From contig JADNRX010000052.1 in assembly GCA_015501595.1 (NCBI GenBank), forward strand, positions 145,117 through 209,116: DNA of 64,000 bases, read 5' to 3'. The stretch comes from Hymenopellis radicata (lineage: Eukaryota; Basidiomycota; Agaricomycetes; Agaricales; Physalacriaceae). How positions within the stretch are numbered: position 1 is the first letter of the stretch; the number at the start of each line of letters is the position of its first letter. This document shows, piece after piece, positions 44,837 to 57,329 of the stretch. Position numbers and translations under genes: made by a program. The notes beneath the pieces were generated by a model that searched no databases, was not told the DNA's origin, and saw only the letters and a program-made list of their open reading frames with translations.

Positions 44837-46444
44837 TCAGCGTACTCGTCGCCGAGTCTTCGTTGGCGTTGGAGGATCTTCCTCATCAGGAGACGCCCTA
44901 AGCAGAAGGAAGTCCGGTGATTCGCTACCAGGCAAGTCCCATATTTCCTCTTCGTCGCCCCGCGACATGAAAGAGGGCGCCGGAAGCGTATCATGTCGAT
45001 TCAAGACAGGACGCGGCTTTGGCTTGACCGGCGTTGCCTCCACCAGCAATATCCCTCATCCTTTTCCTTCTTTAACGACTTGGGGTCGCAAGATCGACGG
45101 CGCGCGCTTAAGCGGCTGCGAATCCTCCTCTGGTTTGGGCTTGCCCTTGAACGAACGAGACATGCTGACTTCGCGAGTGAGAGCGCGTTTCTTCTTGATG
45201 GCACCAAGACTTTCAGCGCGCTCTTGTACAAGAGCAAGAGATAATGAACGAGAACGCGATCGGGCGAGGTCTTTGGTGGAGATAGCGTCAAGTGCGGGAG
45301 AATTATGTCGCGCAGCATCTGTCGTTTTAGCGCGTTTCTTTGGTGGTTGCCTTGAGCGTGAGTGGGAACGAGCTTGCGACTCTGGGACGGGGGAAGAGGA
45401 ATGCCTTGTAGACTCGGAATCTTCGTCATCGGAGAAGAAGGAGTGAGCCTGTGGGAATAACTTGAAGTGGAGGACAGAACAATGTTCAGGGAGGGATTGC
45501 TTGAAACTAGAAAAATACAGTTAGTGCAAGTGAAATAGGTAGCACTGTTACTGACTGGGGTTCGACAACTTGTGAGAGGAATTTTTGTACCCAGTCGTGT
45601 TCATCTTCGTTCTTGTTTGTATGCGAGGACATTTCTTCCAAGTCCTTGACTAGCTGCCAGGTCGAGAGCTTGTCCATGTAGACCTCGATACGATCTTCCA
45701 CAGTTTCTTTGGACAGTTTATCCTGGTTAGTGGCATCGTTTTTAGATGAACGTTTCCTCTTCTTTGGGGACGACGTTTCTGGGAGACCGGGCAGAGTTAA
45801 TATTATCATGTGAAGCAAGAGTTGAACTGCCAATCTGGACCAACATAAGCTAACAACAACAGAGACGTGTTGATAACATACTCGCGGCGTTCCATACGTT
45901 CAAACCACCTTTCCCGCCATCTATCGTCTTTCAATAGTTCCTCGGTGCGCTCGTTTGTCCCTGCGCGCGACTGGCACTCTGCGTTGTCGTTCTTCTCGTA
46001 GCTCAAGGCATACCACATCATCAGTTCTTCGATCTCCTCCGCTCCACCGCCGTCAGCTATGAGTTGTGGAAGTTCGACACGGTATTTGTCCGATGCCACA
46101 CGGCCAGTAAGGAGAATTGGTTCGAGGAGAGCGGGCAGAGGATGAGGCCCTGTCGAGGTCGACGCGACATTCACGCGTAGTAGACTTGGAATCAGCAGTG
46201 AAAGCGGCATTATCGACTATTTGAATCCTTTTTAGCCCATAGATAGGTAAAAAGGCGACGAACATACCTCAGGTAGCCAAAGAAATTGGAGGTATGTCCG
46301 TTGGACATACATGTCTGGCGTTTCGCTCCCAATGTCAGTGAATGGATAATCCTTGGCGAGTGCCCGTTCGTGGGATTCTGTCCAGTTAACATGGCTGGGC
46401 GCCAGTCGGAAAGCAGCCGTTGTTGCCGCTATACAGTTCATCAT
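44837..46444 (-). CDS. DNA replication regulator Sld3-like protein
   Basis: Probable ATG at 46444 (MMNCIAATTAAFRLAPSHVN); an upstream exon cannot be excluded. The core segment reads DKYRVELPQLIADGGGAEEI, WRERWFERMERRE, then after an intron VQLLLHMIILTLPGLPETSS. This resembles the Sld3 family domain, which binds Cdc45 and helps load it at origins. The C-terminal half is Ser/Arg/Lys-rich with many SP sites (SSSPVPESQARSHSRSR, DAARHNSPALDAIS), fitting CDK-regulated Sld3. A TGA lies in frame near 45055. It would fall inside a possible 42-nt intron; otherwise the protein ends there and the last 70 codons to 44837 are not used. The Sld3 assignment is by pattern and moderately sure. Confidence 0.58.
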
Positions 46445-47665
46445 GGTCGTCGGAGGCAAATAATGAGGTCACGAGACTCGTGGACTTGGCGTCGTGTTTG
46501 CGGAGTTTCTTTCTTCCCGTGTGTTTCTGACCAGATCGAAGGAGCGCGCCGCGCCGTCCAGACTTTGACGATATCGAATGCTCGAGCAACCAACACAAGA
46601 ACGACACCGTTTAGCATACGTCGGAAAGGTGCTGCGAGAGCGGCTGTCAGTGTTAGTGGATGGTCCACGTTCAAGTCGTGATTCGGACGCCGGACATCGT
46701 CGCCAGCGGAAGTTGCCGGACGTTTCTTCTGGTCAACCACCACGATGCTAGCTGCTTGGATGACCTCTCCAACAAGCAGCTTGTTGACTATTGCCGATAT
46801 ATTGAAGGTGTTGTGGGAGCATGCAAGCGGTGTTTCTTAGAATTAGGCTTAGGACCCCCCCTGATGCCCCGAAAGACGGAAACGCCTCACTACACAAAAC
46901 GGCACATTTACTGCTTCAGTAAGATGTATTCAAGAGTAAGTTCTACTAGTATCCAAAGAACTAACGGTTATGTCCAGGTTTGTCATCACGCCACAATGTT
47001 GATGTGTCTCTTCAGTTTTCAATTTCAACTACCATAAAAAAGACCTTTTATAGTCTCCGGTATACAGGGCATACAGAGAGTTACGAGGGGCAGTAAGGTT
47101 CAAATGACCAACGGACTGTCAACAGTGTGCGTCGAAGACAACTCTGCTCCATTCCTTTTGTTGACCGCATGAGAGTAGTAGTCGCGGTCCCCACAGTTGT
47201 CGTATTACTTGGTAGTAATCGACCTCCTGCAGTCATCATCCGGGATGGAACGTCGATAGCGCAAACTTGGTCGAGTACAATTGTCGCCATATTACGGGAA
47301 TAGGAATCGTCTTATTCAAGTGCCGCATTTCTCATTACGCCACAATAACGTTCGGAAATTAGCTCTCGATGTCGCCCCCCTGTCACGTCGCGATTTGGAA
47401 GGTACGCTCGGTGTCTTTGCTATCTCCCATCTAAGAATTGACCTTGTGCATCTATTCCTCCCGGCCGCCAGGTGTCCATCTAGAAGAAAGTCGAGCGGTT
47501 TCGGAGAAACCTTGGCAGTACATGCAGAACCGACCTCGTCCCGGTATCCGGGCCGTGCAATGGTCAACCATCTGATCCCACCTGCTAAGCCTAATGCTCT
47601 CTATCTACTACAGCCGACGCGCGTTCATCTTGTACACCATCTACCACAACTTCCTACTGTACACA
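46445..47665. other. Intergenic, possibly an unresolved upstream exon of the Sld3-like gene
   Basis: About 1.2 kb. Minus-strand frames at 46386-46743 (LTLTAALAAPFRRMLNG) could belong to an upstream exon of the Sld3-like gene, but I cannot fix splice sites. The remainder (46760-47660) shows no family. The promoter of the GH51 gene is at the right end. Confidence 0.4.
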
Positions 47666-49829
47666 ATGGCCTCCATTCACATCGATCCTGCACGTGTCAT
47701 TGCGCCTGTCGATCCCCGAATCTACTCAGGCTTCACTGAGCACATGGGCCGATGCATTTACGGTGGAATTTACGAGCCAGCAAATCCGAATGGCCTCTCC
47801 GATCCCAAGACAGGCTGGAGATTGGATGTCATGAATGTTTTGAAAGAACTCAAAGTTCCCATCGTCCGTTACCCCGGCGGGTGCTTAATGGGTTCTTCTA
47901 CTCTCGACGACCTCTTTTGACGCGCATTCTGCAGAAACTTTGTGAGCAGTTATCGATGGCAAGACGGTATCGGACCCAAGGAATTACGTCCCCGTAGACC
48001 TGAACTTGCTTGGCTTTCGGAGGAGAGCAACCAATTTGGTACGGACGAGTTCATTGCATGGTGTCGCGCCGTCGGAACGGAACCGTACATTTGTCTTAAC
48101 ATGGGTACGGGCACCTTGGAGGATGCTTTGGCTTGGCTCGAGTACTGCAACAGGTAAAGCCGTTTGTTACTGCGTTCATTCGCGTTCACAGACCACCTCA
48201 GCTCAGCGAACACATACTACGCGAATCTACGACGCAAAAACGGTCACGAGGAACCTTATAAGGTCAAGTACTGGGCTTTGGGTTAGTTTCCGAGATTCTA
48301 CGCAAACAGGCTTTCACTCATCATGAACCAGGCAACGAAGTGTGGGGACCTTGGCAAGGTTCGAATACTACCGGCGTTGTAGCAAGCTTGAGGGACTAAC
48401 TTTACTACTTCAGTCGGACAGATGGAGTCTCAAGACTATGCTAAGAAGGCGTACCAATGGGCTAAAGCATTGAAGCTTTTGGATCCCACCATTGAGCTCA
48501 TCTCTTGCGGCGGTAACGCGTAATTCTACGTTTGATGTGAGTGACTCATACGCGTGCGTAGAAACTGGATTCGCCGATTGGGATCGAGTGACATTGCGCA
48601 AACTCGCGCCTGTCGTGGACTATCACTCTATTCACAGTTCGTGTTCCTAAGCAATGTCGCTTTTCCGATTTATCCCTTCTATTAGTATACACTGTCAGCG
48701 AGGGAAAGCATGCTGTCAATGCTATGGGTCGTACGTGATTTGTTTGACATGGAATATTGTCTTATTTCGTCAAAAGCCGCTGCCGCTGAGAAGGCTCTCG
48801 ACATCACGAAGTCCCTCATTGACCTAGCGAAGATTGAAGGAGGTCTGGAAAAAGATATTACCGTGTACGTTCACTGATTGCCCCACCTTCGTTCCGATCT
48901 GAGCGAGTCTTTAGATGCTTCGATGAGTGGAATGTTTGGTATGTCTTCTGCTTCAAGTCTAGTTTCCGCAACCTGATGATTATTGGCACCTAAGGGATCC
49001 CGTACGCGGTAAGCACCTTTCTGGTATCCACCGGCGTATCATTTGATGTGTTCGTTCTTTAGCTCCCGGTGAGAAAGGCGCCGAGGAACATTATGACTTG
49101 TCAGATGCCATCGCTGTCGCTTCTTGGCTAAACGTCTTCGTCCGAAAGGCTGACATAGTTAAGATTGCTTGCATCGCTCAGTGGGTGTCTTTCAATTCCA
49201 AAGAATCCCACCACTGAACATCGTCCAGATCAGTCAATGTCATATCCCCAGTGAGTCCATCTCGATCCGAGATTCTCGCTCTCTGTTTAAACATCAATTC
49301 TAGATTATCACGTCGCCGCAAGGCCTCTTCAAGCAGGTAGGTGACTCATTTCGGTTTACAGTCTTACACTTGCTGAAACCCGACGTTCTATCCCCTCCAC
49401 CTTTTCACCAACCTCATGCGAGGATTGTCTCTCAACGTACACGTCAATTCTCCTAGCTACGATGGTCCTACCGTGCCGACATGGATCAAGCAGCTTGACA
49501 AGTATGAGCCGGAGTCCAGCAAGCTAACAAAGTTTATCGACGTCAGCGCTGTATATGTCGCTGATGCTAAGGAGGTTCGGGTTGCAGTTGTTAACAGGCA
49601 TGACACTGAGGACTTCACTGTTCTATTTGTGTTCGCTCGTAATGCCGACGTTGAAGGCCAGGTCAAGGTGTATGAAGTCTGGGGTGAACAGCTTGGCTTC
49701 TCAAATGGGTTCGACGGCGAGCAAGTGAAAACGGTAGAGAAAACGATTAACTGGGAGGGAAAATACCTTTTGAAGAAGCACTCGTTCCAAGGTAAGACCT
49801 ACAGAGCGATATCGTGGCACAACATCTGA
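47666..49829 (+). CDS. Alpha-L-arabinofuranosidase, glycoside hydrolase family 51
   Basis: ATG at 47666 (MASIHIDPARVIAPVDPRIY). About ten short introns. Family blocks: SGFTEHMGRCIYGGIYEP, VPIVRYPGG, SYRWQDGIGP, YICLNMGTGTLEDALAWLEY, KVKYWALGNEVWGPWQ (acid/base Glu), VVDYHSIH, CFDEWNVWDP (nucleophile Glu), HLFTNLMRGLSLNV, and a C-terminal beta domain ending YRAISWHNI. It releases terminal arabinofuranose from arabinoxylan, arabinan or arabino-oligosaccharides. No signal peptide is seen, so it probably acts inside the cell on imported oligosaccharides. It sits 550 bp upstream of, and in the same direction as, an MFS sugar transporter. Confidence 0.93.
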
Positions 49830-50378
49830 TTTTGTCGGCAGTTCTTGTCTTCAAGCTGAAGCAAGAGCTGAAGTAGGGATGAGCGGAGATTTCCCCTTTA
49901 AGAACTTTCTACGCGTCTATTTACATTTCTGTTCGCATTTAGTTCGTCACAGTCAGCGCATCAGACAATGACACTCATCCACGTGTACCCAAGCCTCTTG
50001 GCGCCCTCCTCCTTCCTCAGCTTTGAACGGTACTGCGGCATCGAACAAGACATGCAGGCGCTCATTGCCTCATACGGCCGTTCATATAGTCCAAGCTTCG
50101 ATTCTTGTATGCACCGTCGTATGCACTTCGAGCAACCATTCAACTTCATTGTGTGGAGAAATCACGGAAAATTCCCAGCTGCATGGACAAGAGTGGGACC
50201 TCTAATGCACCCGCATCCAGGCACTCTTCCCCACTCAAGTTGCCCCCCATGACCCCTCCCTGCTGTCGGTCGCGTGCAACGGTCCGCCCGGAGTGCCCAC
50301 TGTCGAACGCACAAAAAGACGCGAGGAAGGTCATCTGAATGTTGAGCTTCTCTTGCGTTCCTTGCGACTTTTGCCATC
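49830..50378. other. Intergenic between the GH51 and sugar transporter genes
   Basis: 549 bp containing the GH51 3' UTR and the transporter promoter. No additional gene or obvious operator seen. Confidence 0.5.
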
Positions 50379-53229
50379 ATGCCTCTCCCACCGAAAGTTT
50401 ATACTTGGCTATGCGGACTGTTCGCTAGTATGTTAACGTTTCCGTCCTTGTGGGAGCGCTAACGCTCTTTGTTACATAGGTCTGGGAAGTATCATCTTTG
50501 GGTATGATCTCGGTGTCATAGCTGGAGTCTTGGCTGCGAAGGACTTTGCCGTATGTTGCTGTAACACTTGGTCGGCTTCGTTGGTTGATGCGGTGTTAGA
50601 GCGTTATGGGTCCAAGGTTCAGCAACGATGGTTTAGTCGGTCTCATTGCGAGCATCTTTGGTAAGCAATACGCGTCAATGCACACCCTTCGTTGTACTAA
50701 CCTAACGTTCAGTGTTGGGATGGTACGTCGTAGTGGATCGACGAGAAAGCGCGACTTAGCTCGGACTTCTAGCTTCTTTGGCATGTTCCCTGTCGCTTGG
50801 ATGGCCGACAAGTGGGGACGGCGCCGAACAATCATGTTTGGCGCAATCGTCTATATGTATGTTCGCGTCCTCGTCGCAAATGGGATGCCATTCATCTAAC
50901 GTTTGTTACAGTCTCGGGGGTGCACTACAAACCGGTGCTAGGAGTATGGATATGATGCTTGCTGGCCGCTTCTTCGCTGGTATGTCAACTTATGATGGAA
51001 GCGCGTCAGATTCTCAGTCAACTCCAGGATTTGGGTCTGGAATCATGTCCGACATGGCTCCTCTTTACCAGGCCGAAATTGCTCACCCCAGTATTCGTGG
51101 CCGTTTGACTACGCTTCAGCAGTTCATGTTGGGTATTGGAGGTAGGCCTCCTCACCTTTAGTTGCCTGACATTGACGACATATTCTATACAGCTTTCGTT
51201 GCTTCTTGGGTCGTGAGTTCACTCTACATGTTGCCTCTCATTTCTCTCATTCTCGTCTGAAAGACATACGGCACTGCGAACAGTCCCAGTATTCAGAATT
51301 CACAATCCGAGTGGAGGATTCCCTTAGGTATCCAGGTTAGTCCTGTGGTTTTCGTCACTGTATACAATCTCAAAGCCGACCTAGATTGTTCCGGCACTGC
51401 CTCTTCTTGCATTCATCATGTTCTTCCCCGAATCGTACGTCTATTGATACTTTCAGTAAGTTGGAAGATTCTGATCAAGGGGTAGACCTCGGTGGCTCGC
51501 TGAAAAGGGACGTATGGAAGAAGGTGTGTGCCAAGTCTATTCGACGTGTTAGTGTGCCTAACTGTACATCGTGGTTATAGCACAAGCCTGTCTGGCTCGT
51601 CTTCACGCTCAAGGCGACCTCAACGATCAGTTCGTCCTTGCTCAGATGGAGGACATCAAGAACGACATCCTTAAGGCGAAGGATATTGGCGAATCATCGT
51701 GAGCATACTCTGTATGTAACGGCCAGTACTCACCATTTACCACAGCTGGAGCGAGCTCTTCACTGTCCCAAGTAACTTCCGTCGCTTGAGCTTAGGGTAC
51801 GCTAAGATACAGTCAGAAGGTGCCAACGATGCTCATCACGTTCCCAGATACATCCTCCAGTTCTCCGTACAGATGACTGGTGTTAGTGCTATCCAGTACT
51901 ACTCGACCACCATCTTCACGACAATGGGCTTCTCATCTCAGCGCGTCTTGCTCTTCCAGTCCATCAACAGTGTTATTGCTCTGATTGGAGAGGCATGTTG
52001 TGTGCTCTGGGTCGACTCGACTGGCCGCCGCCGTCCGCTCATCATTGGCAACGTTGCTTCTGGCCTGTCGTTCGTCGTGGGTTCCATCCTCATGGCGCGC
52101 TATCCTGGTACCGTGGACAAGTGAGTAGTCTCTTAAGCCTCCCAGCCTTAGTTCTGACCTCCGTTGATAGTGATGCCGTGAGTATCGCTGCACAACATTC
52201 GAGACGATAGCTAATCCATTCGATCTCGTTCCTCCCCGAAGGCACACTATGTGAGTAGCTTCTTCGTATGTGTGGCGTTTACAATGGCTCACTCCGCTAT
52301 CAGATTTTCATCAGTGCGTCTAGGCTTACTTGAAGTGTTTCTGACTAGACGTTGATTATTTTCTAGTCACGTAAGTTGGTCGAAAGCGACGATCAGACTC
52401 GCACTGACAAGCTTCTAGGACCTGGGTCTTTAATTTCTTCTTCAGCGCTTGCATTGGTCCTCTGTCTTGGGCTTACCCAGTCGAGATCTAGTGCGTCGAG
52501 TCTCGATCGTCGCTGGACTGCTACTCACATCAATGGCTATAGCTCCACTCGTACTCGTGCCAAAGCCACTGCGATCACCAGTTCCTCATCATGGCTTTCC
52601 AACTTGTAAGCTTTTCAGAATGAGATTGTGAACCTCCCTAACATAAGTATTTTAGCTTCATTGCCGAGGTCACACCAAAAGCATTCAACAGAATCGGATG
52701 GAAGTGAGTGCTCGAGCTTGACCTTTATGTTCATGATGATTTACCGATGTCGCAGGTACTGTGAGTAATCGAACCGCTTGACTTGGTGCGTATCCTGATG
52801 GTCAACGTAGACCTTGTGTTCGCCATTTGCGGGCATACCAAGTGAGCCCATGCATACGCCATTCCGAGACTTCATTGAACATCCTGTAGCGCGTTGTTCA
52901 TCTGGGCCTTCTATCCCGAGACAAGTGGACGTCGGCTTGAAGGTGCGTTCTGAACGTACAACTTTTTGTTCCGTGATCCTCATACATCGTGCAGAAATGG
53001 ACGCTTTGTTCGAGGATGCTCCCTTGTTCGTTCCTCGATCGAGCTACGTCAAGGTCCACAATCGCCATGAAGCGGAGAACCAACTGCGCTCCGGTAGGTC
53101 GTCTCTGATGATCGCTGTACCCATTCTGATGATCTTCTTCCAGGCGCCTTCGTTGCCGGAGAGCTCACCGAGAAAGCTGCCAATCGCGGCGAGCATTACG
53201 AACAGACGGATGAGAAAGAGTCCGTGTAG
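50379..53229 (+). CDS. MFS sugar transporter (hexose/pentose family)
   Basis: ATG at 50379 (MPLPPKVYTWLCGLFA). Sugar-porter signatures in order: GSIIFGYDLGVIAGVLAAKD (TM1), AWMADKWGRRRTIMFGAIVY (loop 2-3), AGRFFAGFGSGIMSDMAPLY, YQAEIAHPSIRGRLTTLQQF, FFPESPRWLAEKGRMEE (the PESPRW motif, split by an intron), QMTGVSAIQYYSTTIF, WVDSTGRRRPLIIGNVASG, IGPLSWAYPVEI, and a YPETSGRRLEEMD motif after the last TM segment. The cytoplasmic tail ends EKESV at 53229. Roughly twenty short introns. It imports sugars across the plasma membrane by proton symport. The PESPRW/PETxGxxLE set identifies the family; the exact sugar cannot be told, but the neighbouring arabinofuranosidase points to arabinose or related sugars. 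Confidence 0.92.
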
Positions 53230-53414
53230 TTACGATATTCCAAACACGTTCATGACTTGCCTTCACCTGGTGAAATGAGAGGCCGTTTCTGTACAATACA
53301 TCAGTATGTAGTTCATGATAATGATTTCTGCAGCGTAGTGGGTGTGCCTGAAAGTACATTTGATCTCGATCAAAAATTCTTTTTTGGGTTCCCTCCTCCA
53401 TCCTCCTCTGAACG

Positions 53415-54781
53415 ATGTCATCCGTATCGTCCGCTTCAAGTAGCTCCAGTCGAGAATCATCGCCATCCTCATCTCCAGCACCCAAACGAAAAAGAGCTGC
53501 AAGCGACTCGGAAGATTCTGATTCTGATTCTAGCGAGTCTGAAGCAGAGCCTGAAAACGCGGAAGACGAAGAAGGTCCTGTCTTGTCCCATGCAGAAAAG
53601 CGACGGCAAAAGAAGCTGGCGAAACAAGAGAAGAAGGAAGAAAGGCCAGCCAAAAAGGCCAAGCTGGATGTAACTACGAAACGGCAGAACTCTGTTTGGG
53701 TTGGCAATCTTTCATTCAAGACAACGGAAGAGTCTTTACGGACTTTCTTCGATGGTGTCGGAGAGATTACTAGGATAAATATGCCTCTGAAACCTGCTAC
53801 GCGTCCAGGCTTGAAGGGAGAATGCAGAGGGTACGTACTCCACCGGTACTCGTATCAAACTAATCAACGGGATAGATTTGCGTACGTCGATTTTGCGACA
53901 CCAGACGCCAAAGCCACCGCTATCTCTTTATCAGAACGGCCTCTTCTTGGACGAAAACTCTTGATAAAGGATGGTGAGTATTTATTTCGCATCAAATATT
54001 TTCCTTAGTCTGACCTCGTATATAGGCGATGACTTTACTGGACGACCTGCGGCCCCCGCTGTAGAGGGTGCAGACGACAACAAGCCCACTGCACCAAAGA
54101 CGCATTCCAAGACAGCTCAGAAAATCCTACGCGAACAAAAACAACCTCCCGCACCCACACTCTTTCTCGGCAACCTCGGTTTTGAGACCACAGAAGACTC
54201 CATACGGCAGCTCTTTGAGGCTCATCGTCATACTAAAAAGAAGGAAGGTGACGAGGAGAGCAAAGAAGTTTGGCTACGCAAGGTCCGGATGGGAACATTC
54301 GAGGATTCCGGTGCCTGCAAAGGGTATGCAGGTTTACTACATCTCGAAGTCCTTCGCTAATGACCTTGATTCTAGATTCGCATTTGTTGATTTTGCGTCT
54401 ACTGAACACGCTACCTCTGCCTTGATCAATATCAAGAACCACTTCCTCGACGGGCGAAAGCTCAAGGTCGAGTACGCCTCTGCAGACGCAGTGCGACGCG
54501 GTCAGCCCAAGCCCAAAATACCCAGGGACGAAGGCGCCTCGGATGGACGTCGCCGTGGCGAGAATAAATATAATAATAAAACGCGACGGCCGCCACGTTC
54601 TCACGAGGCGCCAGAGGCCCAGGCTGATCAGGATAAGGATAGCGATGCGGGAGACGTGTCACTAAAGGCGATTTCTCATGACCGGACAGACAGGGACAGG
54701 TCCACACGAAGCGGAGGTGGAGCAGGAGCAGGTGGCTTTGGGAAAAATACACGAAATAGGCCTCGTCCGGCGCTGCTCTAG
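53415..54781 (+). CDS. Nucleolar RNA-binding protein with two RRMs, Nop13-like
   Basis: ATG at 53415 (MSSVSSASSSSSRESSPSSS). Acidic/Ser-rich N-terminus (SEDSDSDSSESEAEPENAED), then basic AEKRRQKKLAKQEKKEERPA. RRM1: SVWVGNLSFKTTEESLRTFF with FAYVDFATPDAKA after an intron. RRM2: TLFLGNLGFETTEDSIRQLF with KGFAFVDFASTEHATSALIN across an intron. The C-terminus is Arg/Gly-rich (RSGGGAGAGGFGKNTRNRPR). Two RRMs with an acidic N-terminus and a linker matches Nop13-type ribosome-biogenesis factors; a related two-RRM nucleolar protein remains possible. Three introns. Confidence 0.82.
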
Positions 54782-55035
54782 CCCTCGCTCAGCGACAATC
54801 CGCCGCCATCGTTACGACAACAAGTACCAACAGTAAAAAGATTACGTTCTAGTCCAGTTCGTTGACGTGTATCGGTGGCAATGGTGAATTATGAACTTTT
54901 TTTTTGTACAAAGTTGAACAAATGGCAGGGGGAATAAGGTATGTTAGATGTGCATAGAACGTTTGTAGATGATAATAAGAAAGTGACGCGTCTAAACCCG
55001 TCACATGTACACCTAAGGTGACCCTCACAGGGAAA

Positions 55036-57329
55036 TCAATCCTCATCCATTGCCTCCTCCTGAATAACGCCAACCTCATACTCTGCACAGACATCCCATC
55101 GTGACCCGTCGGCGGCTGCCGAAACGTACTTGACGAAACGCATCACCCGTTCGTCTCGTAGAACAAGTAGTAAGCGATTGAATCCGGGCTGGACAGTAAG
55201 CAACGTGCTGTCCTCCTCGTCTTCATCTGAGGCTGGCTCGGCGTGTTCCTCGTTCTCGTCGCCATCTTCCACGATTGCGTCGGGGCTCTCTTGTTCATCC
55301 GCCCCGTGGCTCGGACTTGTGTGACCGTTGCCGTGGGTCGGGGCATCACCGCTAGATGCAGATGCGGAGGTGGTGGCGCCATTGGTGGCGGTGTCACTTG
55401 AAGCGCCGTTCGTTGCATCACCGTGGGCGGCGTCGTTCGTTCCGTTGAGCACGGCGGACTTTTTGTATGTCCCAGCTCGATAGACAGCCGGATCATCCTC
55501 CTCGTTATGAGGAGCCATGTAGCACTACAGAAATTGCCCAATGAGCAAACGAGAATATAAAAACGCAAATGCAAAAAATACAAACCTCCCATCCGCCCCA
55601 AGTTCCAGTTCCCCATCCCCGAGGCTGAGGTTCCTGCGGTCTCCCCGCCCGACCCCGTCTTCCGTGGTCTTCCTCTTCCGTCTCAAGCACAGTCGGCGTC
55701 AATCCGAGAACGACGTCCAACCGAGCCTCATTCTCTTCGCTTGTGGCGAGCGTGTAGTCTAGACCCGGTCGGAATCGTCTGGCCTCAACATGGTGCCTTA
55801 ATGGCAGCAATCGTGTAACGATGGCCATCCAGGCGCGGAAGGCGGGCGAGGTAAACAGCTCGTCCTGCAGCACCCGCAGAATCTCAGACGGAGATGGGTG
55901 GGCAGAGAGCGGCGTTATAGACGTGGCAGGGCGGCCAGGGGTCGGGTGTACGAGGGTGCAGTAGCGCCACTTGTGAGGGGGACCTTGGACCGTCCAGGCA
56001 CTCGAATCGGCGGAGGTGGACGATAAACCAGATGTATGAGGAGGTATCCGCCCTGCTCGATCCGGTCCCAGCCCATCCCGCATATCGAGGTCGCGCAGGC
56101 GCGGCTCGAGCGCCTCTGCGAGGTCGTTGGTGAGGAATGAATGAAGCTCGAGGGATGATTCTTCGACAAAGCGGGCGGCGAGCGCTTTCATCGTGCGCGG
56201 CTGTAGGTAGACGGGGTTGAGATACTCTGAGAGAAATTCGGTGTATTTCTCTGAGAGCGGCTGGTCGAATAAAGGCCCGACACCGTCAGGCATTGGCGAT
56301 GCTGATGGACTTTCGGTATATGGTCTGAAGTCGGTCGACGTTGAGGCCTGTAAAACAAAAGTAAGGAACCGGCTCCCACTCCGCCAATGTGAACTGACCA
56401 ATTGTTCTCGAGAACTTTTCAGTTCGGTGGTTGAATCCAGCGGGACATATCCATCTTCGCCCTCCTGGGCAGAGTGGAACCATCCGCTGATACTTAATCT
56501 CTCCCTCCCATCTTCCCCCTCGCCCCCGACAACCACCTCCTCCACCGAATGGAAGCTGCGGCCAGGTTGCACCTCGAAAAAAATAAACTGATTCCAGCTC
56601 GGAGGAATAATTTGGGCGGGGAAGGGCTCGGGCTCGAGATTCCCATCCACGCCCTCCTTAACTGGGTAAAGCTCAAGTGCACCGCCCCAATCTTTCTGCC
56701 AAAGCTGATAATGGGGCAGCGGCATATATAAGATATACGAGACGCGGCGGGTGCCGATGACATCGTCGTGGTTGAGCAAGTGGCAGCCCTTGGTGTACGA
56801 GTTGACCGACATGTCCTGCTTGGTGCCAGACAGAGGACCACATCCAGTCACCGCACGCAAGAAGGCGCGAAAAGTCGGCGAATAGAGAGCATCGCGCAGT
56901 TTGAGGAGATTCGGGAGGAGAGAGATCTGGGACTGCGAGAGGTAGTTTAGAGACGCGAGGTCGCCGGTCTGGTTTACCTAGAAATACGTGTTAAATACCG
57001 GGAAAAGCGTGTGGCCAACGGATTAAACCAACTTTATAAATGTCTGTCTCTTTTTCGGTAAAGCTGAGCTCGCTGAGACACTCCTCCTTGACCGACTTGA
57101 GCAGGTCGTCCTGAAATAGTTTTTCTACGATGGCATAGTGGAATGGATTGCTCTCGAGGTATTGCTGGTGGAGTTTAGAGATGTTCGAGTGATCCAGGAC
57201 CTCTGAGGCAAATGCAGCAGTCCTCTCGCTGTTTGGGGGACTGCCGCCATTGGGATGGCTCGTTTTGAGGCGCTTCAGTAGCGCGATAGCATCTGCAGGT
57301 TCAGCAGACGGTGATCGAGGGCGCGCCAT
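55036..57329 (-). CDS. 2-oxoglutarate/Fe(II) prolyl hydroxylase, Ofd1/Tpa1 family
   Basis: ATG at 57329 (MARPRSPSAEPADAIALLKR). The N-terminal half reads HYAIVEKLFQDDLLKSVKEE, TGDLASLNYLSQSQISLLPN, then KGCHLLNHDDVIGTRRVSYI (HxD iron ligands), PSWNQFIFFEVQPGRSFHSV (distal His) and RLSISGWFHSAQEGEDGYVP (Arg for 2-oxoglutarate). A second, catalytically silent double-stranded beta-helix follows, as in yeast Tpa1. A long Ser/Thr/Ala/Asp-rich insertion lies before the C-terminal strand GFNRLLLVLRDERVMRFVKY. These enzymes hydroxylate a proline of ribosomal protein uS12 (Rps23), affecting translation termination and, in S. pombe, sterol/oxygen sensing. Acts in nucleus and cytoplasm. Confidence 0.9.

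Noticed and set aside
44805..45446. 213-codon plus-strand frame
   Set aside because: Antisense shadow of the Ser/Arg-rich tail of the Sld3-like gene; no family and biased composition.
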